DNA of 64,000 nucleotides from Jaminaea rosea (taxonomy: Eukaryota > Basidiomycota > Exobasidiomycetes > Microstromatales): the NCBI RefSeq assembly GCF_003144245.1, contig NW_020289980.1, forward strand, positions 434,001 to 498,000. The letters are read 5' to 3'. Positions within the stretch are counted from its first letter, which is position 1. Every line of letters starts with the position of its first letter. This document shows positions 52,028 to 60,698 of the stretch, in pieces. The notes beneath the pieces are model-generated. The model did not search any database, had not been told where the DNA came from, and saw nothing but the letters and a program-made list of their open reading frames with translations. The position numbers and the translations under genes are program-made.

Positions 52028-54490
52028 ATGGCAGCGTTTCCTGAGCACAAGTATGGTCTGGGGGACCTTGAGTCGCAGTCCGCCACCAAAGCCAGCCGCA
52101 CCTTCTCCGTCAAGTCAGAGCCGACAACGAAGACGACGACAATGCCGACGGCCTCGAATGGGCCTCAAGAATGGGCACTGCTGCACACATCGGCCGGAGG
52201 CGCTTTGGCTTCCTCCTCATGCCTTCCAAGTACACCTACAGGCGCTGCGGCGTCTACCATTCCCAGCCCTCGCGCAATTCTGAAGGGAGACGGTAGCCCT
52301 CCCCTTTTGGCGTCTCGAGCTCGCGTTACACAGTCGCATGAGGCAACGCCAGTCAGGCAGCTTTCGCCTCTATTCTCTACGCCACCTCTGTCTACACGGG
52401 AAGCAAGCCCAGGCTTCGAAGAGGTTGAGGTGCGCTTGGCCAGTGTCCCATCGCAAGCACTGTCTGTGCAGGCGTCCAACGACCGATCTCGCAATGACGC
52501 TCGCGAAGCCAATCATCCCGACTCGTCAGCCAGTCGGAGCATCGAGCCGCGAGATCTCGACGACAGCTCAGCACACTCAGTCGCCTCGAGTCAGGACAGC
52601 GAGTCATTGACCAGTCTCAGCGACCTAGCGAAAAGTGACGAGGATAACGAGGATGACGAGGACGAGGACGAGAGAGAGAATGAAAGCGATGGCGACGCAT
52701 CAGACGACAATGGTAGCGCACCGAGCTACCCCTGGCCTGGCTTCGATTGGACGCGAAGGCAAGATGAGGCCTTGCTCAGGTCCGTTCAGAAGCACGGCAC
52801 GAAGTGGACCGCCGTGCAAGAGGACATGGCTGCGGCTGGCGCTCCCAGACGTACTCGCAATGCTCTGAGCATCAGATACACACGAATTCGCTCGAAGCGC
52901 CAGAGGGACATCCCCGAAGATGACGAGCACGACAGCTCCATAGAGCCACAAAAGTCAGCAGGGTCATCAACTCAAGGAGACCGGTCAGCCCAGACGGGGG
53001 CCCCTGGCTCATCCCGTCGAGAGAGCCAAGCCAGCCCATCGACACCATTGCGTGCCGCATCCCTGGTCCAATTGCTGGGCAGGAGCACTAGAGACGTTCC
53101 GATCGGCGCCACCGTAGCAGCTGCCTCTGATCGCCATCAACCGGCCCCGCTCACAGGGACTTATGAATCAACCCGAAAGCGTAGAAAGCAGAGCGACTGT
53201 CACACCTGGACACAAGAGGAGAAGGAGGCCCTTCGCGCCATCGGGGACAAGCACACGCGGCTGGGTACCGTCCAGAGGCAGAAGGCAATTTACAAGGACT
53301 TCTGTGCCCGCTTTCCTGGGACGAAACTCAGGTCGCACGTCGTCCTCGTCTACTACCACGCAATGCTTCGAAGGAGCGGCAATCGGCAGGTCCCTAGCGA
53401 GACTAGCGGGGCTTCAAGAGCAATAAGGGGGACTCTTTCTGCGACTTCTACATCGTCCAGGTCCGGCGACCAAGCAAGGGGCCCGTTCACTTCTCAGGAA
53501 GCTGTGGAAGCGCCTCGAGCGAGATGTTCAGAGCATCGCACTCCACCTCGACAGCCACCACCTGGGGCCAAGAGCAGAGGTCGCCCCTTTACGGAGGAAG
53601 AGATGGCGGTACTCAAGCTGATTAGGCCCAAAAGCTACGCGTCGGCCAGTTCAAGATGGGACATCAGCGCAGACGCATACCGAGTCTTCGTCGAAAAATT
53701 TCCCAACACGAGTCGCTCTGAGTCTTCGGTGAGGCACAAATACTTGAAAATGCTTGAAGCGCGGGGAAGTGATGCCGAAACTAGAGACAAAGATGACCAA
53801 AGAGAGGACGGAGGAGACAAAGAAGCCGAGTCAGGAGACGTGGAGCTGGGCGACGAGACAGGACACGATCAGAGCCAGTTGGCAGACACCTCTGCTACGG
53901 CCTATGGTAGGAGGCCCTTGCCTCAACCTGGCTGCACCCCGAACAGGTTTTCTTTCAACGCCGACAGCAGCACGCAAGGGCCACCACCATCTCACGGAAA
54001 CTTGCTTCCGGGAAGAATCGAGCCTCAGCCTCATCATGTCGTGACCGGCATCTCTGCTCCATTGACACGGCCTTCTTTCCAGTTGCCCGATTCAAGCCCG
54101 GCCCCAGCCCCAGGGCAAAGCGCTGGGGCGGACAGCATCACATGCGCCATTGACATCGAGCCCAACCGCATCACACTGCGCGGATGTTCGCCTGGCCTGG
54201 GTGTGGGAATCTACTCTCCAACCTCGATACGCCTGCTTGGCCGTAAGGAGATGGTCGACGTCGCTCAGAGGCCAGCGAGGGAGCAGCCGGCCTTCGCATT
54301 TCGCATCGGCGAGGATCAGACGCGCTCCGTACAATTAGTCAAGTGGCCGCCTGGCACAAGCAGTAGCATGTCAATCCTGCCTGGTGGGGCTGCGGATGGT
54401 GTGCAGGAGGGCGACAGGCCGAAGATGAGCATACAAACGAGCGTGGTCGGGCCGGACGGGTTCACAGTGCGCTTCATTGCTTCCTGCTGA
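52028..54490 (+). CDS. Array gene 9: three SANT repeats plus PV domain (largest member)
   Basis: From the ATG at 52028 (MAAFPEHKYGLGDL) it has 820 residues, the largest complete array protein. An acidic tract (about 203-231) precedes SANT 1 (239-292: FDWTRRQDEALLRSVQKHG, KWTAVQEDMAAAGAPRRT). SANT 2 (392-447): HTWTQEEKEALRAIGDKHTR, then KDFCARFPGTKL. SANT 3 (519-580): RPFTEEEMAVLKLIRPKS, then FVEKFPNTSRSESSVRHKY. Basic KRRK precedes SANT 2. The PV domain (704-820) has GLGVGIYSPTSIRLLGRKEM, EQPAFAFRI, RSVQLVKWPPGTSSSMSI and VVGPDGFTVRFIASC. Linkers between the SANT repeats also align with gene 10 (for example PLRAASLVQL against PLRTASLPQL), so genes 9 and 10 look like the most recent duplicates. 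Function unknown. Confidence 0.88.
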   Translation: MAAFPEHKYGLGDLESQSATKASRTFSVKSEPTTKTTTMPTASNGPQEWALLHTSAGGALASSSCLPSTPTGAAASTIPSPRAILKGDGSPPLLASRARVTQSHEATPVRQLSPLFSTPPLSTREASPGFEEVEVRLASVPSQALSVQASNDRSRNDAREANHPDSSASRSIEPRDLDDSSAHSVASSQDSESLTSLSDLAKSDEDNEDDEDEDERENESDGDASDDNGSAPSYPWPGFDWTRRQDEALLRSVQKHGTKWTAVQEDMAAAGAPRRTRNALSIRYTRIRSKRQRDIPEDDEHDSSIEPQKSAGSSTQGDRSAQTGAPGSSRRESQASPSTPLRAASLVQLLGRSTRDVPIGATVAAASDRHQPAPLTGTYESTRKRRKQSDCHTWTQEEKEALRAIGDKHTRLGTVQRQKAIYKDFCARFPGTKLRSHVVLVYYHAMLRRSGNRQVPSETSGASRAIRGTLSATSTSSRSGDQARGPFTSQEAVEAPRARCSEHRTPPRQPPPGAKSRGRPFTEEEMAVLKLIRPKSYASASSRWDISADAYRVFVEKFPNTSRSESSVRHKYLKMLEARGSDAETRDKDDQREDGGDKEAESGDVELGDETGHDQSQLADTSATAYGRRPLPQPGCTPNRFSFNADSSTQGPPPSHGNLLPGRIEPQPHHVVTGISAPLTRPSFQLPDSSPAPAPGQSAGADSITCAIDIEPNRITLRGCSPGLGVGIYSPTSIRLLGRKEMVDVAQRPAREQPAFAFRIGEDQTRSVQLVKWPPGTSSSMSILPGGAADGVQEGDRPKMSIQTSVVGPDGFTVRFIASC

Positions 54491-55640
54491 GGTGGGAACG
54501 ATGTCCGCCCGGTCATCTGGCTTAACGTAAAGTGCGCAAACCAGCCTGTTACCCCGCCCTCGGCCTAGCAAGCATCCTACGCCTCTAGATTCGATGACAC
54601 TGCCTCGGTGCGGCTTTACAGCTTGCCATGCTCTACAGCTCGTGGAGGTAGGCGTCTTGAGCTGGCAGAGCGGGTCAGGAGTGACCGCCACTTCAGGGCC
54701 GAAAGCGAGTGGGTCCAGGGGGACAACTTTTGCCTTTCATCGCTTGGCAACGGGTGCACAAGAGGGCCTGGAACGAGAGTGGTGGCGGTCAAGCGAGCTA
54801 GGATACGAGAAGATTTTAGGGATAGCAATTCAGCTCCCCATCGAGTCACACATAAGGCCTTACGGAGGGCGACAACGTTTAGAGAGCATAACAAGCGGGA
54901 ACTGAGCGATGGCGGCCATTGTAAGAATCGATGTGGGCGTCGAGGGCTGCTGATGGAGCCCTCCCGCCCGCTTGCACTTCGCTCTGCCCTCTTGTCCAAT
55001 AGTCGGTCTATGTCCGTCTTCCTGCTGGGCTGCTCTTCCTCTCGCCCTACCACCGACAACTCCTCCCTCTCATCCAGGCCGATCATGGCGGTACCGCGCA
55101 CGCCTGCTAGCGGACAGACTTGCAGTCGTCTTTGTTTCTTGGTTCTGAGCCAAGTCAGTGTGAGAGGTCTCCTCTGTCTCTTCAACGCCTCGTATGCCTC
55201 TCGAGCACTCGAGAGCTGGCTCTCGCTTCGTTGCTCCCCACGCTTCAGTCCCTCTCTCCGCATTGCCGCTCTGTAATTCAATCTCGTCCAGCCACTTGCC
55301 ATTACGCATGCGCTCGCCTTAATGTGACAGTACTGCATCACTGTGCCAATGCTGCGGCGTTCTAGGGAGGTGAGGGGTGAAGCAAGGCTGCTCTGGACTC
55401 AAGCATGGCTTCTGTAGCCTCTCTGCACGTACGGGACACAGTCGCGAGGCCCGAGCGTCGAGGTCAAAGCGGGGGTCCGGCGGACAGGCACGCGGGCGGA
55501 GAGCTGAGCGAGACGTGCGCAGACTGCCTCGTCGCGGTAGACAACATGTCGCGACCTCATCATTCTCTTCTTTGTTCCCTACCACTCAAAGTCACGCTAT
55601 TTCGCTGAACCTCCACTCCGTCCCCGACTGAAAGACACTC
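54491..55640. other. Large spacer, array genes 9-10
   Basis: About 1.15 kb, the largest spacer in the array. Long open frames overlap on opposite strands (54608-55276 plus, 54616-55341 minus). Neither shows a SANT repeat, the PV domain or any family I know, and GC-rich DNA yields such frames by chance. I saw no decayed array copy here. Confidence 0.5.
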
Positions 55641-57797
55641 ATGGCTTCAGCCGCGAGTGGAACTCAACATCAGAGGCGTCCATCTCTAGTCTCCGTAGCA
55701 GGCGACGATTGCTTTTCCAGCAGGTCAGAACCAGCTACGCCCCACTCGACGGGGTCACAAGATGGAGAACTGCCTCAGACGTCCTTCTCCGACCCCTTGA
55801 TCCTATCTCCGCTTTGGTCATCATCCCCGCCATCCGCCGTGACCTCCCTCAGTGACAGCGGGCCCTTGGCTCCCCTTAGAGGCGGCGAGCTTACGGCATT
55901 CAAAGCTCCACTCAAGCTTTCGCTGGATCAGCAGCCACCTCTCAAGCAGCCTTTTCCTTCATATTCGACCGATTCTCTCTCTCCTTGCAGACTTGACTCA
56001 GGCTTCAAAGAAGTGAGCGCACACATCGCAAGCGCTTCGCACCCCGAGCTCGCACAAGAGAGCAGCCTACAACGACATCAACGTTCAGCGAGCCACGAGC
56101 CCATTGCAGACGCTTCCGCCAGGCGTTCGACTGAAGCAGAAGAACGCGACGACACCCCTGCGGGCTCACTCTTCTCAGGGGATGACAGCGACCTCACCGA
56201 CGAAGAGGATCCCGATGCAACAGACGATGCGAGCGCAGCCCTCACAGATGAAGGGCACCGACCCCGCAATTCACAGAGTGCCAAGTGGCCCCTCGCCGAA
56301 GGCGCCTTCGAATGGGACAAGGCCCAGAACGATCTCCTCCTGAGCTCGGTCAAGAAACACGGGAGAAACTGGATTGCCGTCGCCGCAGATATGGCTGCAG
56401 CTGGCGCCCCCAAACGTACCGGCAATGCGCTCAAGGCCCGCTACAATCGAATGTGTGCTGCTGTCAAGAGAAACGCTCCAGCTGGACAAGTGACCCCGCT
56501 GCGCACCGCCTCGCTCCCTCAGCTGACTGGAACCAGCACAAGGATCACGTTGGGCAGCAGCGCACTTGCTTCCTCATCTCGAGACCAGCCTATCCCACTC
56601 ACCGGCCCTCTGCCTGGACCTCGCAAGCGTAGAAGGCTCGAACAGCACAGCTGGACGGAGAAGGAGAAAGATGCTCTACGTCGTATCGCGGACAAGCATG
56701 CCCAACTGCCGTACAAAGCCAAGGAGACGGCCTTCTTCAAAGACTTCGCAGCACTCTTTCCCACAACAGCAAAGAAGCTCAGCCCACGCTTCGTCTTCAA
56801 TTACTACAATGACTCGCTTCGTACGCCCGTAGGGAGCCGACCTCTCATCAGTGGAACAAGCGAGTCGAACAGTGGGCAGGCAGCTTCCACCTCGCAGCAA
56901 CGGGCTCTGCCTGCTGAGGAGCCTGAGCCACATGGCAACGGATTCAAGTTCACCAATGAGGAGCTGGCCTTCCTTCGGACCATCAGGCCCAAGAGTGAGG
57001 GCGTGCCCAAGTCGAGATGGAGCTTGGGGTCAGGTGTCCATCGTGCCTTCAAGGAAAGGTTCCCGGATAGCACGCGTTCTGATGCTTCAGTCAGAACCAA
57101 GTACTTGCAATTGATGGATCAGGGTCAGCTTTTGGGGGGAAGTGAGCGCGTTGAGGACAGTCAAGCGTCCAGGAGAAAGAACGTCACTGGTCCGGGACTC
57201 ACTGAGCAGCAGGCGCGAGCTCTCCTTGCGAAGCAGCCTACGGCAGGCCAGAACATCTCATTGGGCACCACAAAGGCGTCGGATGTCAATGATAGGCAGA
57301 AAGGGGTGGTCAACAATGACAAGCCGATGTCAAGCACGACGCTGCTTAGTCGCCAGGGCATTCTTGGCGCCACGGTCGGTACGGCCGGCGCTCCTTCGTC
57401 CCCCATTCAGCGTCCAGTCCACTCGTCGCAGGGCTCAAGCTCATCCATCAACTTCTCGATTAATGTCGAGGATCAAGTCATTACGCTTAGCAATTGCCCT
57501 CCTGGGCTTGGCGTAGCCGTCTACTCTCCTACGTCGATCCGCCTCCTTGGGCGCCAGCAGATGCTGGACCTCTCCTCAGCATTAGAGCAACCAGCTTTTG
57601 CGTTCCGTATCTCAGAGGATGAGAGTCGCTCCGTCCAGCTTGTGAATTGGCCGCAGGGCACCAGCACGAGTATGGCGATTGTTTCTGGCAATTCCGCAGC
57701 GGAAGGGGGCAAGGCGGGCGTGAGTGGCAGACTCAACAAGCAGACCAGTGTAGTAGGGCCTGATGGATTTACGGTGAAATTCATCTCTTCGTGCTGA
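55641..57797 (+). CDS. Array gene 10: three SANT repeats plus PV domain
   Basis: Starts at 55641 (MASAASGTQHQRRPSLVS), 718 residues, single exon. SANT 1 (about 223-275): FEWDKAQNDLLLSSVKKHG, NWIAVAADMAAAGAPKRTGN. SANT 2 (336-392): HSWTEKEKDALRRIADKHAQ, then DFAALFPTTAKKLS, with FVFNYYNDSLR. SANT 3 (435-495): FKFTNEELAFLRTIRPKSEG, then FKERFPDSTRSDASVRTKY. PV domain (603-718): LSNCPPGLGVAVYSPTSIRL, EQPAFAFRI, RSVQLVNWPQGTSTSMAI and VVGPDGFTVKFISSC. This is the best copy for defining the family consensus. Closest to gene 9 over its whole length, including a shared KEV/EEV-x-IAS segment in the N-terminal region and the RKRR patch before SANT 2. Function unknown. Confidence 0.9.
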   Translation: MASAASGTQHQRRPSLVSVAGDDCFSSRSEPATPHSTGSQDGELPQTSFSDPLILSPLWSSSPPSAVTSLSDSGPLAPLRGGELTAFKAPLKLSLDQQPPLKQPFPSYSTDSLSPCRLDSGFKEVSAHIASASHPELAQESSLQRHQRSASHEPIADASARRSTEAEERDDTPAGSLFSGDDSDLTDEEDPDATDDASAALTDEGHRPRNSQSAKWPLAEGAFEWDKAQNDLLLSSVKKHGRNWIAVAADMAAAGAPKRTGNALKARYNRMCAAVKRNAPAGQVTPLRTASLPQLTGTSTRITLGSSALASSSRDQPIPLTGPLPGPRKRRRLEQHSWTEKEKDALRRIADKHAQLPYKAKETAFFKDFAALFPTTAKKLSPRFVFNYYNDSLRTPVGSRPLISGTSESNSGQAASTSQQRALPAEEPEPHGNGFKFTNEELAFLRTIRPKSEGVPKSRWSLGSGVHRAFKERFPDSTRSDASVRTKYLQLMDQGQLLGGSERVEDSQASRRKNVTGPGLTEQQARALLAKQPTAGQNISLGTTKASDVNDRQKGVVNNDKPMSSTTLLSRQGILGATVGTAGAPSSPIQRPVHSSQGSSSSINFSINVEDQVITLSNCPPGLGVAVYSPTSIRLLGRQQMLDLSSALEQPAFAFRISEDESRSVQLVNWPQGTSTSMAIVSGNSAAEGGKAGVSGRLNKQTSVVGPDGFTVKFISSC

Positions 57798-58446
57798 GCT
57801 AATCAGACACAGCGATCATGTAACTTTTGCAAGACAGCGACCGAACATTGCGGTAGCAGCCTATCCCGGTGTCACTACCATAGTTGTCGTCTGCTCTACT
57901 GTACAGTTCGTCCGGTCGCGTCCTCACCAATCAGCTTCGCTCGCCGCGCTCCGTCGCCAATGCGCTCGCTGTGCCCTGACTCGGGCTCGCCGCTTCTCCC
58001 TCGCAGGACCGAAGCAGCTGAATGAACCACCTTATTGAAGAAGAGCGAGGCGAAAGGTCGCCCCGCTTTGTCGTGACCGGGAGTAGGCAAAGTCCACCCA
58101 TCTCCGTCTGCAAGTCGCGTGGCGGAGCTTGGCGTAGGCGGAAAAGATCTCGTCGCCCATTCGCGTCTGTCGCTTCTTCTCATCACGACCACCACTTTAG
58201 CTCCCTTCTTTGCCAGCTTCCAGCAAGACTTGCTCAGTGAGGAGACGGCGGTCGTCACACTTCTTGAAGGCGCCATAGGGACGGCGTGGCTCCTCACTGC
58301 CCCATCCTTGGTAGCACCGGCTTCCTCAACAAGCCAGAATTGTTTGTCTCTGCTGCTTCAAGTCAGGTTTCAGCAAGGCGGCCTGAAGTCGTACGCGTGC
58401 ACAGCTCTTTGGACTTTCACCTTGGCAACAGCCTTCCTCAATCAAG
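57798..58446. other. Intergenic, array genes 10-11
   Basis: About 650 bp. One CTGTACAG palindrome at 57899-57906, about 100 bp after the gene 10 stop. No gene seen. Confidence 0.5.
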
Positions 58447-60276
58447 ATGGATGCTCAGCCTCGCAAGCGCCGTATTGTCCTCAAAAGCGGTGGAGGCATC
58501 CTCTCGTCTGCCATTCGAGTTCCCGCAACTCCTCCCCAGGGAGGTGCGCTGCTGGGTCCTCATTCTTCGCCCTTGTTCCGTACACCTCCTTTGCCCCCAC
58601 GCAAGAGGAACGCAGGCTCTCAAAAAAGCCAGCAAGACGACATCACCTCGGCAAGACTACTTTCTGGGCTCGCTCTCACTCCTGCACATCCGAAAGAGCC
58701 AAGTGCTCAGCATTCAGCCAGCCTCCCCTTTGACGATCGTCACTTCCATGGCGCCGACAACGGCTCGGCCGTCTCCCTCTACGATGACTACCACGAATCC
58801 GACTCCTGCTCGGACGATCTCAGTGAGCCAGTCTCCTCTCACGACGAAGACTTCGACCCCACCAACCCCGACAAAGAGCCCAACTACGCACGTGTGGCCC
58901 ATCGTCACTCTCACGCTTCAGGTTTGGCCATTCCCGCTACCACTCTTTCGGGAACTATTGAGTCGTTTGAGTGGGACAAAATTCAGAACGACTACCTGCT
59001 GAGCATGGCTTCAAAACTGAACAACGACTGGCTTGCCGTAGGAAAGGAGATGGAAGCGAAAGGTTGGCCACAGCGTAGCGAAGGCGCTCTAAGGAGGAAA
59101 TGGCAGCGTTTGATGCGCAAATCCTTGATTGATGAAGCTGAGCAGCTCGACAGCTCGGCAACGGGCATCAACGAGCTTTGCGCAGGAGCGAAGCGTACTG
59201 CCGTCAGCCGGCGCAAGATTATCCTCACGACTGGCCGCATCAACAAGAAGAAGCACCCGAATCACAGCTGGACGGAGGAGGAGAGAAAGACACTGCGCCA
59301 AATTGGAAACAAGCACGACCGGCTCGGCACCCAGGGCAAGGAGAAAGCGATATTCAAGGACTTCAAGGAGGTGTTTCCAACTACGCAGCTGTCTCCTCAT
59401 GCAGAGTTCAGCTACTATTGCTCGATGCTGCGCTATGCCAAGTCAAGCGAAGTCGTCAATGATCGGGAGACCATGGCTCGGCTCGGTGATCGAGTTCTGA
59501 GTACTTCTCCTCCTCCCCAGCAACAAGGCCATCATCAATCACGTACGATCATCCCGCCACGAGACTCAAAAGGGCCTCATCGAGGGATACCATGGACTCA
59601 GGAGGAGATCGGCATCCTTGATGGAATCAAACCTCCACTCGGCGAGGCGATCACGAGATCGGCCGTCTTCAAAGCATTCAAGATCAGTCTGCCTCAGACA
59701 AAGAGGACAGAATCGTCCGTAATCCATAAGTGGCAAGCATTGTTTGGTAAGCAAACTCGCCGCCTGACGAGGGGCGGAGGCAAGATTCATGGCGTGAAAG
59801 AGGAGGGACTGGGCCCTCCTGCCAGCTCGAGCTCACTGCAGCAAGTCAAGAACGAACCTGATGAAGATCAGCACATTGTCAATCGTAGCATACAGAGCGA
59901 GAGCGGAGGCTCTCACGACATTGGCTCTTCATCCCAGAACCTCAACAAAAGACTCGACTTTGCTCTCCAGCTAGACACCTACGGCATCTCTCTCCAAAAT
60001 CCTTCAGCTGGCCTCGCAGTGGCGATTTATTCTCCCACTCTGGTGCGCTTCCTCGGGTTTGAGCAGATGCACGCTTTGAGTCAGGCCGAAGATGAAGAGC
60101 AGCCAGCTTTCGCCTTCCAGGTATCCAAGGGTGGGGATGGATCTGTACAGCTGATCAATTGGCCCATGGGCACCAGCACGAGCGTTGAGATGGTTTCAAA
60201 CGACGCCAGGGTTGGCACGCAGACCTGTATCGTTGGGCCGGATGGATTCAGTATTAGGATAGTGGCTTGGCCCTGA
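58447..60276 (+). CDS. Array gene 11: three SANT repeats plus PV domain
   Basis: Starts at 58447 (MDAQPRKRRIVLKSGGG; the basic KRR at residue 7 may be part of a nuclear signal), 609 residues. SANT 1 (about 175-225): FEWDKIQNDYLLSMASKLNN, DWLAVGKEMEAKGWPQRSEG. SANT 2 (273-328): HSWTEEERKTLRQIGNKHDR, then DFKEVFPTTQLSPHAEFSYY. SANT 3 (381-432): IPWTQEEIGILDGIKPPLG, then FKISLPQTKRTESSVIHKW, shorter than in genes 9, 10 and 12. PV domain (504-609): GLAVAIYSPTLVRFLGFEQM, EQPAFAFQVSKGGDGSVQL, NWPMGTSTSVEM and IVGPDGFSIRIVAWP. Its start FEWDK matches gene 10 and its end VAWP matches gene 8. Single exon; function unknown. Confidence 0.89.
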   Translation: MDAQPRKRRIVLKSGGGILSSAIRVPATPPQGGALLGPHSSPLFRTPPLPPRKRNAGSQKSQQDDITSARLLSGLALTPAHPKEPSAQHSASLPFDDRHFHGADNGSAVSLYDDYHESDSCSDDLSEPVSSHDEDFDPTNPDKEPNYARVAHRHSHASGLAIPATTLSGTIESFEWDKIQNDYLLSMASKLNNDWLAVGKEMEAKGWPQRSEGALRRKWQRLMRKSLIDEAEQLDSSATGINELCAGAKRTAVSRRKIILTTGRINKKKHPNHSWTEEERKTLRQIGNKHDRLGTQGKEKAIFKDFKEVFPTTQLSPHAEFSYYCSMLRYAKSSEVVNDRETMARLGDRVLSTSPPPQQQGHHQSRTIIPPRDSKGPHRGIPWTQEEIGILDGIKPPLGEAITRSAVFKAFKISLPQTKRTESSVIHKWQALFGKQTRRLTRGGGKIHGVKEEGLGPPASSSSLQQVKNEPDEDQHIVNRSIQSESGGSHDIGSSSQNLNKRLDFALQLDTYGISLQNPSAGLAVAIYSPTLVRFLGFEQMHALSQAEDEEQPAFAFQVSKGGDGSVQLINWPMGTSTSVEMVSNDARVGTQTCIVGPDGFSIRIVAWP

Positions 60277-60698
60277 GGCAGCGGAGGAATTTGTGCACCC
60301 ATCGAGAGACACAGAATGGCGCTTCCCCTCCCGCTCTGAGAAGCCTTCGTGTTCGTCAATCACTACAGCAGCCATCGCCAATGTCTATCTCTATCGAGTC
60401 AGCCCGAAAGTTGTGCGCCTTCACGCTGTCTGAGAGGAGGAACTGAGCTGCCTGGATTGATGAGCATCCTGACACTGTCCTTGACGAGCTCGCTTGCTTG
60501 GCTTGGCTTGGTGTCGTAGACGCTCGGACCTCGCCTTGATCTCAGTCCGCGTCGGCCCTCTGCAAGCCGGAAGAGGCCCGTGACACGGCTCGTGATGCGA
60601 GAAAGCCAAGCGGTGATTGCTTGCCGAAAGCATCGCTTTCTTGCCTTCCTCTCTACACATTCCTGAATTCTATCCTTCAGAGAGTCAAGCGACAGATC
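60277..60698. other. Intergenic, array genes 11-12
   Basis: About 422 bp. The leader of gene 12 contains CTTGCCTTCCTCTCT (about 60640), partly repeated before gene 13 (CTTGCCTTCCTT near 63163). Nothing else seen. Confidence 0.5.
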
